64,000 bases of DNA from Oxyruncus cristatus (GCA_013399855.1 VXAY01007404.1:378931-442930), one strand, 5' to 3'; positions 13,140 through 24,045 are shown, counted from the first letter of the stretch. The notes: a model not told the origin generated them from the letters alone. Program-made: numbers and translations.

Positions 13140-14240
13140 GTTGAGGTGTCCCCGCACCCACCCGGGGCTTGGGCACCTCCCACTGCCCTAGCCCAACCTA
13201 AACCCCTCCAGCTCCCAGAAGAACCCACCACCTGCCCTAACCTTACTCCCCTCCTCCTCCCCGGGTCACCACTGGCCCCCCCTCACACCACCCACCCACG
13301 GCCGCCAGCCTGCTGGTCTGGGGATCCCACAGGCCTCACCCAGTCCCCCTCCCCAAACAGGACTGTCTCACCTGCCCTCAGGAAGACCTCAGGAAGTCTT
13401 TCATCATCCCCATACCATATTGGCGAATCAGAGCTCAAGTCAGTGCAGCAGTTTAATTATTTGGGAAGCATCATCTCCTCGGATGGTAAAATTGACAAAG
13501 AGATAGACAACAGGCTAGTGAAGGCATATAGAGCTTTCGGGAGACTTCGTAAAAGAGTTTGGTGTAATAAACACCTGAAGAAAAGTACAAAGATTAGTGT
13601 TTACAGAGTCGTTGTTTTGTCTACTCTTTTATATGGGTCTGAATCATGAGTCATTTACTGCCACCACTTGCAACTCTTAGAACGCTTCCGTCAGCGTTGT
13701 CTCTGTACAATCCTAAACATCCACTGGACTATGTGACTAATGCGTCTGTTCTTGAACAGGCACCAGTCACGAGTATTGAGGCCATGCTGCTGAGAACGCA
13801 GCTGCGTTGGGCAGGGCACGTCTCCAGGATGAAGGACCACCACCTCCCCAGGATTGCGCTTTATGGTAAACTCGCCACTGGCTGCCACAAGTGAGGAGCC
13901 CTGAGGAGGAGATACAAGGACTCCCTGAAACAATATCTCAACCTTGGCCATATTGATCATCGTCATTGGTCAACTCTGGTCTCCAAGCGGGAGACACGGA
14001 GACACACTATTTATAACGCTGCTGCTTCTTTTGAGAACACACAGAGAATCATTTCTGAGGAAAGAAGACAACGCAGAAAGAACCGAGTCATGCTGATACG
14101 CCTAAGGAGACTTTCCACTGTGCCTTTTGCAACTGGACTTGTCTATCTCGCATTGGCCTTTTTAGCCATCAACGTGCCTGTAGCAAGCGTGGGTAGAGTC
14201 CTTCTCAAATCTTCATTCGTGAAGCCAAGCCATGATGATG
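13140..14240 (+). mobile_element. RTE-clade LINE remnant (AviRTE-like), non-autonomous
   Basis: An insertion of about 1.1 kb flanked by a perfect 14-bp target-site duplication. From about 13413 it encodes the C-terminal part of an RTE-type endonuclease/reverse transcriptase. Motifs seen are FNYLGSIIS, STLLYGSES, LRWAGHVSRMK and a C-terminal CX2C...SRIGLFSHQRAC finger. The element ends in gaagccaagccatgatgatg, matching the short ATG-rich 3' tail of RTE LINEs. The first 270 or so bases (13141-13410) are very C-rich, unlike the host DNA, and lack RT similarity. They may be the element's own 5' UTR joined to its 3' end by internal deletion. The endonuclease and catalytic RT motifs are absent, so the copy cannot move by itself. 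The RTE assignment is firm. AviRTE is inferred because it is the RTE family I know from birds. Confidence 0.87.
13413..14196 (+). pseudogene. Broken C-terminal end of RTE reverse transcriptase ORF
   Basis: This is the RT C-terminal region of the RTE-like element and is not a host gene. The reading frame is open through LLYGSES and then hits TGA (13647-13649) where the family usually has Trp. A one-base frame change near 13727 leads into DYVTNASVLEQ. A second TGA (13892-13894) falls where CGA/Arg is likely, consistent with CpG decay. Another frame change occurs at about 14090-14110, before the final finger TFHCAFCNWTC...SRIGLFSHQRACSKRG, which ends at TAG 14194-14196. With two stops and two frameshifts it is certainly non-functional. 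The upstream GC-rich segment is open in the same frame but starts with GTG, not ATG. Confidence 0.88.
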
Positions 14241-14254
14241 ACATATTCTTCTCA
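14241..14254. repeat. Right target-site duplication of the RTE insertion
   Basis: Exact second copy of acatattcttctca (first copy at 13126-13139), directly after the element's ATG-rich tail. Confidence 0.92.
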
Positions 14255-14586
14255 AATATATAAGGTACCTCTGATAAATATATTTGCATACACATTTTCT
14301 AGACATTTACTATATAACAGAATAAATTAGTAGATATTCTGAAGATTTTTACTCCTTGAGAATGTTTTAAGTAGTCTAATTTTCCTGTAAATTATATACT
14401 AACAAAATTTCCTTTTTTAAATGGGTCCTGCTAATATTTCAGAATAACACTTCAGTTATAACAAACTGTGCCTGGTTATTTTTCAATTACAGTGCCTTTT
14501 TTTCCCCACTGTCTCTCAATCACATGTTTACAACCCTTCATTTTAACATACTACAGCATTTTCAATCTAGAGTATTCCTATAATTC
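14255..14586. other. Short AT-rich spacer between transposons
   Basis: Unique-looking AT-rich sequence between the RTE insertion and the nested CR1 pair. Nothing recognised. Confidence 0.6.
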
Positions 14587-14673
14587 CAGAACCTCAGAAT
14601 GGTTTGTGTTGGAAGAGACCTTAAAGGTTATCTAGTTCCATCCACCCTGCCGTGGGCAGGGATACCTTCCTTT
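14587..14673 (-). mobile_element. CR1 LINE, minus strand, 3' part (split copy)
   Basis: The plus strand here reads as the reverse complement of a CR1 3' end (cagaatggtttgtgttggaa, then ctgccgtgggcagggatacc). It stops at about 14673, where a plus-strand CR1 begins. The expected continuation resumes at 15370, so the two pieces are one element split by a later insertion. Confidence 0.85.
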
Positions 14674-15282
14674 TAGCCAGGAAGAAAAGGTCCTGGGAGT
14701 TTGGATTGACAGGAAGCTGAACATGAGCCAGCAGTGTGCCCAGGTGGCCAAGAAGTCCAATGACATCCTGGCCTGGATCAGGAACAGTGTGGCCAGCAGG
14801 AACAGGGAAGTAATTCTACCCCTGTACTCGGCGCTGGTGAGCCCACACCTGGAGTGCTGTGTCCAGTTCTGGGCCCCTCAGTTCAGGAGGGATATTGAGG
14901 TGCTGGAGCAGGTCCAGAGAAGAGTAACCAGGCTGGTGAAGGGACTTGAGCACAAGTCCTATGAGGAGAGGCTGAGAGAGCTGGGGTTGTTTAGCCTGGA
15001 GAAGAGAAGGCTCAGGGGAGACCTCATCACTCTCTACAACTACCTGAAAGGAGGTTGTAGCCAGGTGGGGGTTGGTCTCTTCTCCCAGGCAACTATCAGT
15101 AAGACAAAAGGGTATGGTCTTAAGCTCTGCCACAGGGGAGGTTTAGGTTAGATATTAGGAAGAAATTCTTTACAGAGAGGGTAATCAGCCATTGGAATGG
15201 GCTGCTCAGGGAAGTGGTGGATTCTCCGTCCCTGGAAGTTTTTAAGATGAGACTGGATGTGGCACTTAGTGCCATAGTCTAG
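14674..15282 (+). pseudogene. CR1 ORF2 C-terminal remnant
   Basis: C-terminal end of the CR1 reverse-transcriptase polyprotein, without endonuclease or catalytic RT motifs. The frame is open from about 14674 to TAG at 15149-15151. A one-base frameshift near 15138 separates CHRG from the expected [20 protein letters not shown] segment, which runs on in another frame to TAG 15280-15282. It is a retrotransposon relic and not a host gene. The open frame on the opposite strand is its shadow. Confidence 0.9.
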
Positions 15283-15369
15283 TAACCGTGGTGGTAGTGG
15301 ATCAAGCATTGGCCCTGATGATCTCAGAGGTCCTTTCCAACCCTGCTGATTCTATGATTCTGTCATTCT
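14674..15369 (+). mobile_element. CR1 LINE, plus strand, inserted in an older CR1
   Basis: A 5'-truncated CR1 of about 700 bases. It encodes the last part of ORF2 ([20 protein letters not shown], then [52 protein letters not shown]) and then the 3' UTR, ending in tgattctatgattctgtcattct, which matches the CR1 octamer-type tail. It interrupts a minus-strand CR1. No clear target-site duplication is visible, as is usual for CR1. It is closely similar in sequence to the minus-strand copy at 31624-31834, notably in the block gtggcacttagtgcca. Confidence 0.93.
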
Positions 15370-15612
15370 CCATCAGCTTGCTTAGGGCCCCATCCGACCT
15401 GGCCTTGAACACCTCTGGGGATGAGACATCCACCACTTCTCTGGGCAATCTGTTCCACTGCCTCATCATCCTTGAAGTAAATATAATATCTAACCTAAAA
15501 CTACCCTCTATCAGTTTAGCCATTTACCCTTGTCCTGCCACTTATTAAAAGTCCCTCTCCGTTTCTCTTGTCAGCTCCTTTAGGTACTAGAAACCTGCTT
15601 CCAGTCATAAGA
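15370..15612 (-). mobile_element. CR1 LINE, minus strand, 5' part of the split copy
   Basis: Continuation of the minus-strand CR1 begun at 14587: ccatccgacctggccttgaa, acacctctggggatgagaca, ctctgggcaatctgttccac, and the reverse complement of the conserved RKFFT/DIRK region (taatatctaacctaaaacta). Similarity fades at about 15612. Confidence 0.87.
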
Positions 15613-16546
15613 GATCCTTCCTAGTCATCGAACAGGTGACCTGCTGTTCAAATTGCTTCATTATCTGAATGAGCACTGTCAACCCTGGCAGAGTTATGCC
15701 TTGCAACCAGCTGTCCCAAGTGGTTATCACAGAAGTTGAGTCATCTTAGGATCACTCTTGTAAGTTCATAAAAATGGATCAGAAATCTTGGGAGTCACCA
15801 AAGCACTCTCATTCTTTACTTGGCATTTTTAGGCATAAAAAATTTATATTTACTCATGATATTTCAATAAAATATTAATTATGTCTCAGTCATACTGTGC
15901 AAAAATATGAAAAGGTAGTGTCTACGAGATATAGACACAGGCAAATATTTACTTCTCAACTCTGTCTCTGGACCACCCACAAATCATCAAAACAGGCCGT
16001 GATCTCCTGAGATTTTTAACTGGGAAACAGAAGTGTCAGCTTTCTCTCAATATAAAATTCAAAAACTACTTATCCTTGCTGTGTGAAACCATATATGTAG
16101 CAATTTGCAGTGATTGTATATGGCAGCATCCATTTATTTTCTGTTAATATTCAGATTTATCATTATAAAAGATCTTACTTATTAGCATAGGTTAGACACT
16201 GACATTTGCAACAAAGGAATGATATCAGACTTACAAGTGTAACACTAAAAACAACTCCCTTGTCTGTCCTTCAAAATATCACCGCTGTCTCAGATTTTTC
16301 ATAGTCTTAGATTTGACTGAACTGCTACAGTGGTGTGCACTTCTATTAAACACCTTATTTCTACAAGTTATTTATTCAGTAGTGACCTTTGTAATAAAGC
16401 TCTTAAGATGAGAGATGTTGCACATACCGAAATTACAGAGCTGTTTCTTGTAACACTTCAGTTACCTTATTCAGAGATTTGTAAGGAGTGTGATAGCCCT
16501 CAGATGGCTCAGCAGGATTAAATAAAACACACAATACAGAAATATT

Positions 16547-16568
16547 AAAAAAAAAAAAAGAAAAAAAA
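16547..16568. repeat. A-rich tract
   Basis: A13 G A8. The AATAAA-like aataaaac lies about 30 bases upstream, but no retrocopy is recognisable before it. Confidence 0.85.
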
Positions 16569-16857
16569 GGTTTTTTTGAGGATGAAAAACTAATATTTTG
16601 CTTCCATTATTTTAGATGCAGATATTAAAGTCTTGAGCATTATAGTCATTATATAGGATAAGAATCAAGGTCAATGTAAAAAAATTGCAATATAAAGAAG
16701 TGTCAATATAAAGGCAACCATGAAGAGTTTTGAATTGGACTTTTCTTAGTTTTTTTTCATTCCAGAATTAAAAGAATAACAATTACGTGTTAGAAATAAA
16801 CTGATTAATCTAGTGTAGTCAATATTCTCAAAATGTTAAATAATAGCCTACTCCAAG

Positions 16858-16882
16858 CTTCATTAAAACTCTTTTAATGAAG
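16858..16882. repeat. Perfect 11-bp stem-loop
   Basis: CTTCATTAAAA (16858-16868) and TTTTAATGAAG (16872-16882) pair perfectly around a 3-nt loop. Confidence 0.85.
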
Positions 16883-17290
16883 GAGAAAGAGTTGCAGATC
16901 CTCCTACAATTTAAAGTGCTTCATTAATGTTATGTAATTTGCCTTTTTTTTTTTAAGTCCCTTCAAAAAATAATTTCAAGAAAACATTTATATGTCAATA
17001 GTCTGTCTTCTGAGACTGAGTCTTCCTAACCAGTAACCTGTTCCTGAAAAATCAGGGAGAGTACCATCAGACCAGAATAGAACGTAAAATTATGAAAATA
17101 TTTCTGAATCAGCATGAGACTACGCACCAGAAGAAACAAGAGGATCCTTGCTTTTGAACTCTGTAGTACTTATGACATTTAATCTGTGCCCTCTACATGG
17201 CTTAAGCATTCCTCATAGGCACTCTTTCAAGTGGGACTACATGCCCAGAATAAATACAAATCAGACCAGTAGCTCTCTATGCAGTGCACT

Positions 17291-17352
17291 AAAAAAAAAA
17301 AAAAANNNNNNNNNNNNNNNNNNNNNNNNNNNNNNNNNNNNNNNNNNAAAAA
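17291..17352. other. Assembly gap flanked by A-tracts
   Basis: N at 17306-17347, preceded by A15 and followed by A5. The gap probably lies in a long poly(A) or A-rich repeat that was not resolved. The open frame drawn across it has no meaning. Confidence 0.95.
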
Positions 17353-17755
17353 TTGGAGAAGAGTAATACAATATAGAAGCAGACTTCTGTTTTAAAACTC
17401 AAGCTCTATATTAATGTTTATCTATAAATTTATTTTATAGACTTAGCAAGATTTCTCTTGCTGGTGTTTCAAAAACAGGGTGACAAAAGAACATAGGTCT
17501 TTTACATTTAGTTCTTCAGTGGAAATTGACTGAAAATTTGAAGAATTATGATCCAGAAAGGTATTTTTTTCTCATCTTGGAACTGTTTGATTTACAATTT
17601 CCTGTACTTACAAGAACATACTAATTTAAAGGTTTAAGCTTTTAAGTGATATTTAAGGCTCAGCAGCAGCTCAGGTAGTATAAGAGAAAAAGCCTAGAAC
17701 TTCCAAGAGAAAATTCAAAGCTTCCAGTTTCCTGCCTCTTCAGTTGTTTTCCTTG

Positions 17756-17853
17756 GTTTTGTTTGTGTTGTTTTTGTTTTTATTTTGTTTGGCGTTTTTT
17801 GTTGGTTGGGCTTTTTTTTTGGGGGGGAGGGGGGTTTGGTTTTTTTTTTTCCC
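17756..17853. repeat. GT-rich low-complexity tract with G7AG6
   Basis: T- and G-rich simple sequence containing gggggggagggggg at 17821-17834 between T-runs. The 135-residue open frame overlapping it is a low-complexity artefact at its N-terminus. Confidence 0.85.
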
Positions 17854-18108
17854 CTGGCATCATGGTTGCTGCATATCATCATTACTCACTAGTCAGTGTC
17901 AGTAGTTCTCATTTTGACTTCATGCAAGTTTTCAAGAATGAGGACATTACAACAGAGCCTTTTTCTGGTTCACATGCTTTGCTATGCTGCTCCCCCATAA
18001 ACCCTACTTTTTGCCAGAAATATTCACCACCTGAAAATTTCTTGCTGTGTAACCCGTGCCACTGTTTAGTCCCTGAGACTGGATGCTTGGTTGCTTTTGT
18101 CCATGCAG

Positions 18109-18271
18109 TGAGCGTTTACCCGAAGAAGATATGCTATGTGGTGGATTATACACGAATTACTCAGAGCTAAGGAATCTGATAGATCTTGGCCTCATTCAAT
18201 TCCTGTTGAGCAGAAAGGCACCAGCACTAGTTCTGATACCCGACATCATGATAAGCTGTGTAAAAAGGAAG
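18109..18271 (+). other. Weak candidate exon (splice-site-bounded open frame)
   Basis: A plausible acceptor (ttgcttttgtccatgcag, ending 18108) and a plausible donor (ggaag/gtataa, GT at 18272) bound 163 bases. One frame is open throughout: after one leading base come 54 codons, starting ERLPEEDMLC and ending SCVKRK. A second frame is open after a TGA at 18109-18111 and contains a Ser/Thr/His-rich stretch (SIPVEQKGTSTSSDTRHHDK). I recognise neither product. Splice-like pairs are frequent by chance in 64 kb, so this is a low-confidence suggestion. Confidence 0.15.
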
Positions 18272-18326
18272 GTATAAAACCTTACTGATACTTGTGTAAA
18301 TGCTATTAATGTAGCATTTCTAGAAA

Positions 18327-18372
18327 TACATATATATCAGACTATATATATATTTTATATATATATATATAT
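18327..18372. repeat. (TA)n microsatellite, interrupted
   Basis: Three TA runs separated by tcagac and tttta. Confidence 0.9.
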
Positions 18373-20277
18373 CAGAAGTCAGTTAAACGGGTATAACAGG
18401 ATATAAAACTCCAAAGTTTCCATGAGAATAAAGGAAGCCATCCTATTTCAGAAAATCTTCTAGGTATGGTACTAAAAGGAAACATGGTGAATGCTCTAAG
18501 AAAATTGATGTTTGTCACTACTAACAACATAATAAGGTATAAGAGGATATTTCCATTTTTATTTATGTTCATTTATCATAATATTTAAATGAAGGAGGAA
18601 GGGAGCAGGGAAAGACAGATAAAATTGTGACAGCAACCAAAATGTCCCAACCAGCTCTGAGAAAAAGACATGTTTACAGCTGAGATTTGTTGCAGCATAT
18701 TCTCTTGTTCAGCAGACCACACAGGGCTGTAAATACGGAAACAGATAACACAACCAAAAAGAAAAGCTGCTAGCAGTTTTTGACTTGAAAGAAATGAAAC
18801 ACTTTGTTTGATTTTTGGTTAAAAACCCCCATATTCTTAATGTCTTTCTGGTTTCTGAGATCTCTGACCTATGAAAGCAGTTTCCAACTAGTGTCACAGA
18901 CCAAAACCAAAAATGGAATTCAGATGCACTGCATAGGATCCAAATCTAATCCACCAGACAACGGCATGATATCAGGGATGCATAAGCATACTGTACCAGC
19001 CAATTTGAAGTTTCTGGCAAGAACTTCTGAAAGGTACTTTTCTATAGTTTCCTTATTTGGGATGAATAATAATTACATCAACAGTATTAAAATATTTGTT
19101 AATTTACTCCTCTGAGCATCTTACTGTCAGTGTTTCAGCATGTCTCATCGTGTTTCAAATACCTACCTTGCCCCACAGAAATATTGCAGCACTGGACAGC
19201 TGATGGCAGCTGGACCATTCACCCTGATTTGTGTCATGCTTTTTATTGTCAGTTTTCTTTGACTGCTATGATTGTTTCCTCCCAGTTTCCAGGTGATGCA
19301 GCCTGCCAGGACTGAGAGAAGGCAGCTGGAGGACTGTATTAGATTTCAAAGCAGGGCACAAATCTGTAGTCACATACCCTCAGGTTTGTGCTGTAGTCAG
19401 ATCTCTGACTCTGGCAGAAAGCTGGCTGGAACAACCTGTTGGTTTGATCAGTCTGAGGTCATCATCGTTTCTGGTCTCCTGTGTCCGCAAAGTGGGAAGA
19501 ACTCATTTCATAAGTCCCAGCACCTAGATCTATAATGTTAGCATATGCCATAGATTTTCACAAAGTGCATTCTGTCATTATTCGTTCAAGACTTTGTAAA
19601 TGTGTCTTTCTTTATTTTTAGATTATCTGAATTCTTGAATGATCTTTATGAATACTTTGAGTGGTTTCAAATGATTAATAAGTGACCAGGATCATAAAGG
19701 TAGGAATCCCCTCAGCTTTTCTCATTTCAATTATTTATTCATTGTCTGAATGTGATCTGATCACAATCTGAAAGGTGAGTTAGGTGGCGTAGTACTTAAT
19801 GTCCAAAATTAAATACAGAACTATAATGACTTCATTTGAACAAATTCTGGAATGCAGTAAAGCCAGTACAACTGATTGATGTACTCAATAATACAACTGA
19901 AAAGAGTCATTACTGAGTTACCCACAAAGGTAATACTGGCACAGTTAGAGGCCAACTAGTAACATTTTATGTAGACTCTGTTAATTAATCAATAAAATAT
20001 TATTATTTTCCATAGCCACAGGTGGATTAGTGGTAATATCTAGGCCCTTGAAAATACTTAAGTAAATCCAATATAGAGATGTTGAGTTTTTAAAGCAAGA
20101 CAAGATTTTCAGAAATAATGACTTAATTAGTTAGACAAATGTAGATAAAGGAAAAAAAAAAGATTAAAAAAAGTTACCCCTTCCCTCAAAAAAACCCTCT
20201 ACATTTCTATACTGAGGCAGCATCAATTTAAGCCAGTTGAAAACAATTCTCTTCTGATTTAGACTCAGACATATTAT

Positions 20278-20417
20278 TTTTGCTTGTGTTTTTTCTTTCT
20301 TTTTCTTTATTTCCCTTTTTCTTTTATCTTTTCCTTGATTCTTTTATCAGTCTTATTTCTTTACTTTTGGGGTTTTTTTTCTTTTGATTTTTCCTTTTTT
20401 CTTTTTACTTTTTACTT
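20278..20417. repeat. Pyrimidine-rich (CTTT-like) tract
   Basis: About 140 bases, mostly T and C (ctttctttttctttatttcc and similar), interrupted by one TTTTGGGG. Low complexity. Confidence 0.85.
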
Positions 20418-23400
20418 GGGGGTGAGAAGTGAGAAATGGTGGTATTAAAACCAGTGTGGCATTTTGGTGTACGTTATGTCCTATTGGATGTGACATGCGG
20501 AATATAGTTTTATTTTGGTATCAGGAAAGATGACCTTTCCTTGATAGTATGGAATTTACAGTGAAATATAAAAAAAAACCCCATGCTGATGTACCATAAA
20601 AAATCTCATACTGTGGTTTGTTAGGGTAGACCAAAACTCAATCTCATAAGTATGTATTAAAATGAAAAAATTAATATATACATAGGAACAATGGCTAATA
20701 CTTAAATGTATTACTTGTAAGTGCTAAATGATTATAGTATAATGTAACATTTTTAATACGTTTGTTTAATATGTGTGTGCACATGTATATATATGCATAC
20801 ATTCATATATATAATTAACACAATTTAAACTCATTTCACTTTCTTTAATGGGAGAACGTTTCTGAACAGAAGAAGTCAACAGAGACTGAGTAACAATTTT
20901 GGAAATAAATAGATTTTGAAAATCACATTGTCACAATTATTTTAACAACTACATCCTCTTGTTATAACAACCAGTCTCCAAACCTACAGTTGTATTTATT
21001 ACTTTCCTTTAAGCTTTTGTATTTTCTTCTGTTGACTGTTTTTTTTTCCTTTGGTTGGTTGCTTTTTTTTTTTGTTTGTTTGTTTGTTTTAACTAGTTAA
21101 AACTCAAAGCTGTTTTTGACATCCAGGTTGTTATATTGCTCGACATTTTGCTCCACGCTTATTGAATTCTTCAAAGTTCTGACTTTCTGTAAAAAAGCCA
21201 AAGAAGAAAGAAACTCTGGTCTTTTGATAGCTTTTAAAAGGATTTAAATGCTTACTTCATACTATACATGAGATTAGCACACACTATAAAAGCTGTATCT
21301 CTGCCTCTGCTATTGTCCTTTTGGACTTTTGGATGTGGACACTGAAATTTCGTAAAGTAAAAAGAATCATTTATTAGATTTAGGCACACAGTAGATTCAG
21401 ACAGTTATTATAAAAGAAATAGGGTCACTCATAAACTCCAAGGCCTTATTTGATGTTTCAACAGCTCTATATTTAATTTTATTGTCGAAAATTTCTTGCC
21501 CATGGTTTTTGATTATTCTTAAGGATAAATGCTTGCCCTCTTGATGCTTTGTTTTTTATTATCTATGGTGTTAATTTTCTTTTTTTCTAGCATGGTGATC
21601 TAAGAACATAAATCAAGGAGCAGAGTGCCACATTTTCAAGTCCTTTTTCCCCATCAATCTGAATCCCTTTTTCCCTGCAGTTAAGGAGAACTGTAGATTA
21701 TCTATTGGCATTTAAAACCTCCAAAAAACTCCCAATACATTTATTCTCATTAATGGTTACCTCTATATTTTATTATAGATGGCCCACTACTGAATCTTTC
21801 CCTCCTACTGGTAACTTCAGTGAGAAAACACTCACTGTCGGTTTCATCATTTTTATTATGAACACCACTAATTTTATTTATCAATAGTTCCTGCAGAAGA
21901 AATTTACAAATGGTATTGCCTACAGTACATGTATCCCACTGTTGTTTTTTAGGACTCACAAATGAATTAAATGGATCCTATTTTTACTACCTTTCCCAGA
22001 AATTATAATATCAAACATTCTCAAACTACAGACAAAAATCTATTTAAAGTCTTTGTCTCCTGTGAACTCTACTTCAGGTCTGAGAGTTGAGCTGCACTTC
22101 CTTTTTATTTAGTAGTACTCACTAGTAATAAAATGTTAATGTTTTACACCACAATCTATTTGTAATATTTAGTTGTCCTGTCCATGTTTATGGATTTCAA
22201 AGTTTATGAATTTCTGATTTGTACTAATTCAAAATGAAACTATTATTAATACAAGGTACTTGTATACGTGTATCCACACTTTTATTAGATAGATTTTTTT
22301 CCTACTTCTTAAACTTGATATTATGAGGTAATTTAAAAAAAAAGAGAAGGAAAAGTGGAATAAAGAAAGGCAAGAAAAAGATCCCAGAAGTTTCTATACA
22401 AACTTGTAATTCCAGAGAAAGAAAATAAATGCAGTGGCTGGGATGTCCAAGGGCCCACAGCTGATGGTGCCTCTCAGCAAATAAACAGGAACACAACCAA
22501 CTTATCATAACAAGAGAGCATTAAGATCCCTTCTTCTCTCTGAAATTAGATATCATTGTTCAAATATTATTTAAGTGTCAGAATGAGAAGGGGAAGGTAG
22601 CCTATGTTATGTTACTTCATAGGTCTTATTTTCATCCAGAATCAGGTTCTTGAAAAGTTAGAAGTATTTGTTGATACAGTGAAAATAATTAAGACAATAT
22701 TCTCCCAAAGGTGAATTTTCTTGGATCGAAGAAAATAGGGGTACCGCATTGCACAAAGACATAAAAGAGAAGGAAATAATTTGATGCTTTCTTGAGGAAT
22801 GTGGGTTATTCTCAGTCTGCCACAAACATATTTTGTCACCTGTATATCCCTTAGTAGTCCAGTGCTCTTTAGAAAGAAAGTAAAATTCCTACCATTCTTT
22901 TTCAAAACCTGTAGTGATGGGACTCTGTGGAAAGATCATGGTACTTTTTGAAAATAGAGGAAATGGTTAGAGATGGTCTTTTCTAAACCAAACATATACA
23001 GCATAGTATCATAAACTTTGTTTCTGTGAGGCTAATTTTCTCCCATGTTTCATTAAATCAGGTGTTTCTTTGGGTTTATTTGGGGGATAATTTAAAAAAA
23101 AAAGCAACCAACCAAACGAATTATAAACAAACAAAAAACCTCTCTGTGCTTTCAAAATCATTTACCTCTGCTTATAATAACACTTTTTATAATCAGTCAT
23201 GAGAAGAGTTGGTTAGTACTCTGTATTTATGTCTGGAAAATTAAGTTCTATAAGCAATCTTCTCAACTTTATATATTTTTTTTTTTCCTGTCTCCTTAGA
23301 ACCTTTTTTAGGTTTCTTGACAAAGATATTTTTATTTTTTCTGGAATTTAGACCTCATGTTGCTTGTATAACTGCTAAGTCCACCTAGTTTCAGCTGCAG

Positions 23401-24045
23401 CAGATTACCTCCTGACAGCAGAATTTCATTGAGCTGGCTCTGAAAGGCCCTCAGAGACATAATGGAAAACATCAGTTTGAGTAAAGGACATCTCTTCTCA
23501 GGTTACCAGTTGGGGAAGGGAATACCTCAGGGCTTCAGATGGGCCACTGAATCCTCTCTAAAACCCACAACACTCTTATGACCTGGAGAATTACTTGTTA
23601 CAAAATCAACTTGAAATTCAACATCGAACTTAAACTCCTGTGTCTATACATAAGTTCCAACATGTGCACTAGGCATCTAAATTCCTGTTTTAGTTGTTGC
23701 AGATCTATTTTTCAATGGTTTGTACAATGGAAATAAGGATTTTACTGGTGAGACTACATTATAATTACCCTTTAGAGCCATTATGCAAAGGATATGTCTT
23801 CTTACAGTCCCTAGTAACAACATTTTTACTATTTTGCTACTATTGTAATAGTTTATGTTTTCAGTTCTAAAGTTTATTGGCTCAATTCCTGTTATGTCAG
23901 CCAAGAGACCAGCTGCCATATCTGCATTAAATATTATTGTTCATGAATTTGGGACACAAGCTAAAATTCAGCAAAATTACTGATACAATCCTGTATAACC
24001 ACATTGAAGCTAACAGCAACTCACAGTTTACTGAAAAGGCAATAA

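Larger units (their letters stand above)
15613..17290. other. AT-rich non-coding DNA
   Basis: Nothing recognised apart from a short A-rich tract and one perfect hairpin (listed separately). The first 150 bases are somewhat GC-richer and might be unrecognised old repeat. Confidence 0.6.

Noticed and set aside
13691..13966. Minus-strand frame overlapping the RTE element
   Set aside because: Shadow of the plus-strand reverse-transcriptase remnant.
14723..15151. 142-residue open frame as a possible host gene
   Set aside because: The sequence is the C-terminal part of CR1 ORF2. It is a retrotransposon relic.
15288..15548. Open frames on both strands over the CR1 junction
   Set aside because: They span the boundary between the inner and outer CR1 copies. 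The minus-strand frame partly reads the older CR1's own ORF2 end (RLDIIFTSRMMRQWNRLPRE).
17148..17366. 72-residue frame
   Set aside because: It runs across an N gap, so the translation is meaningless there.
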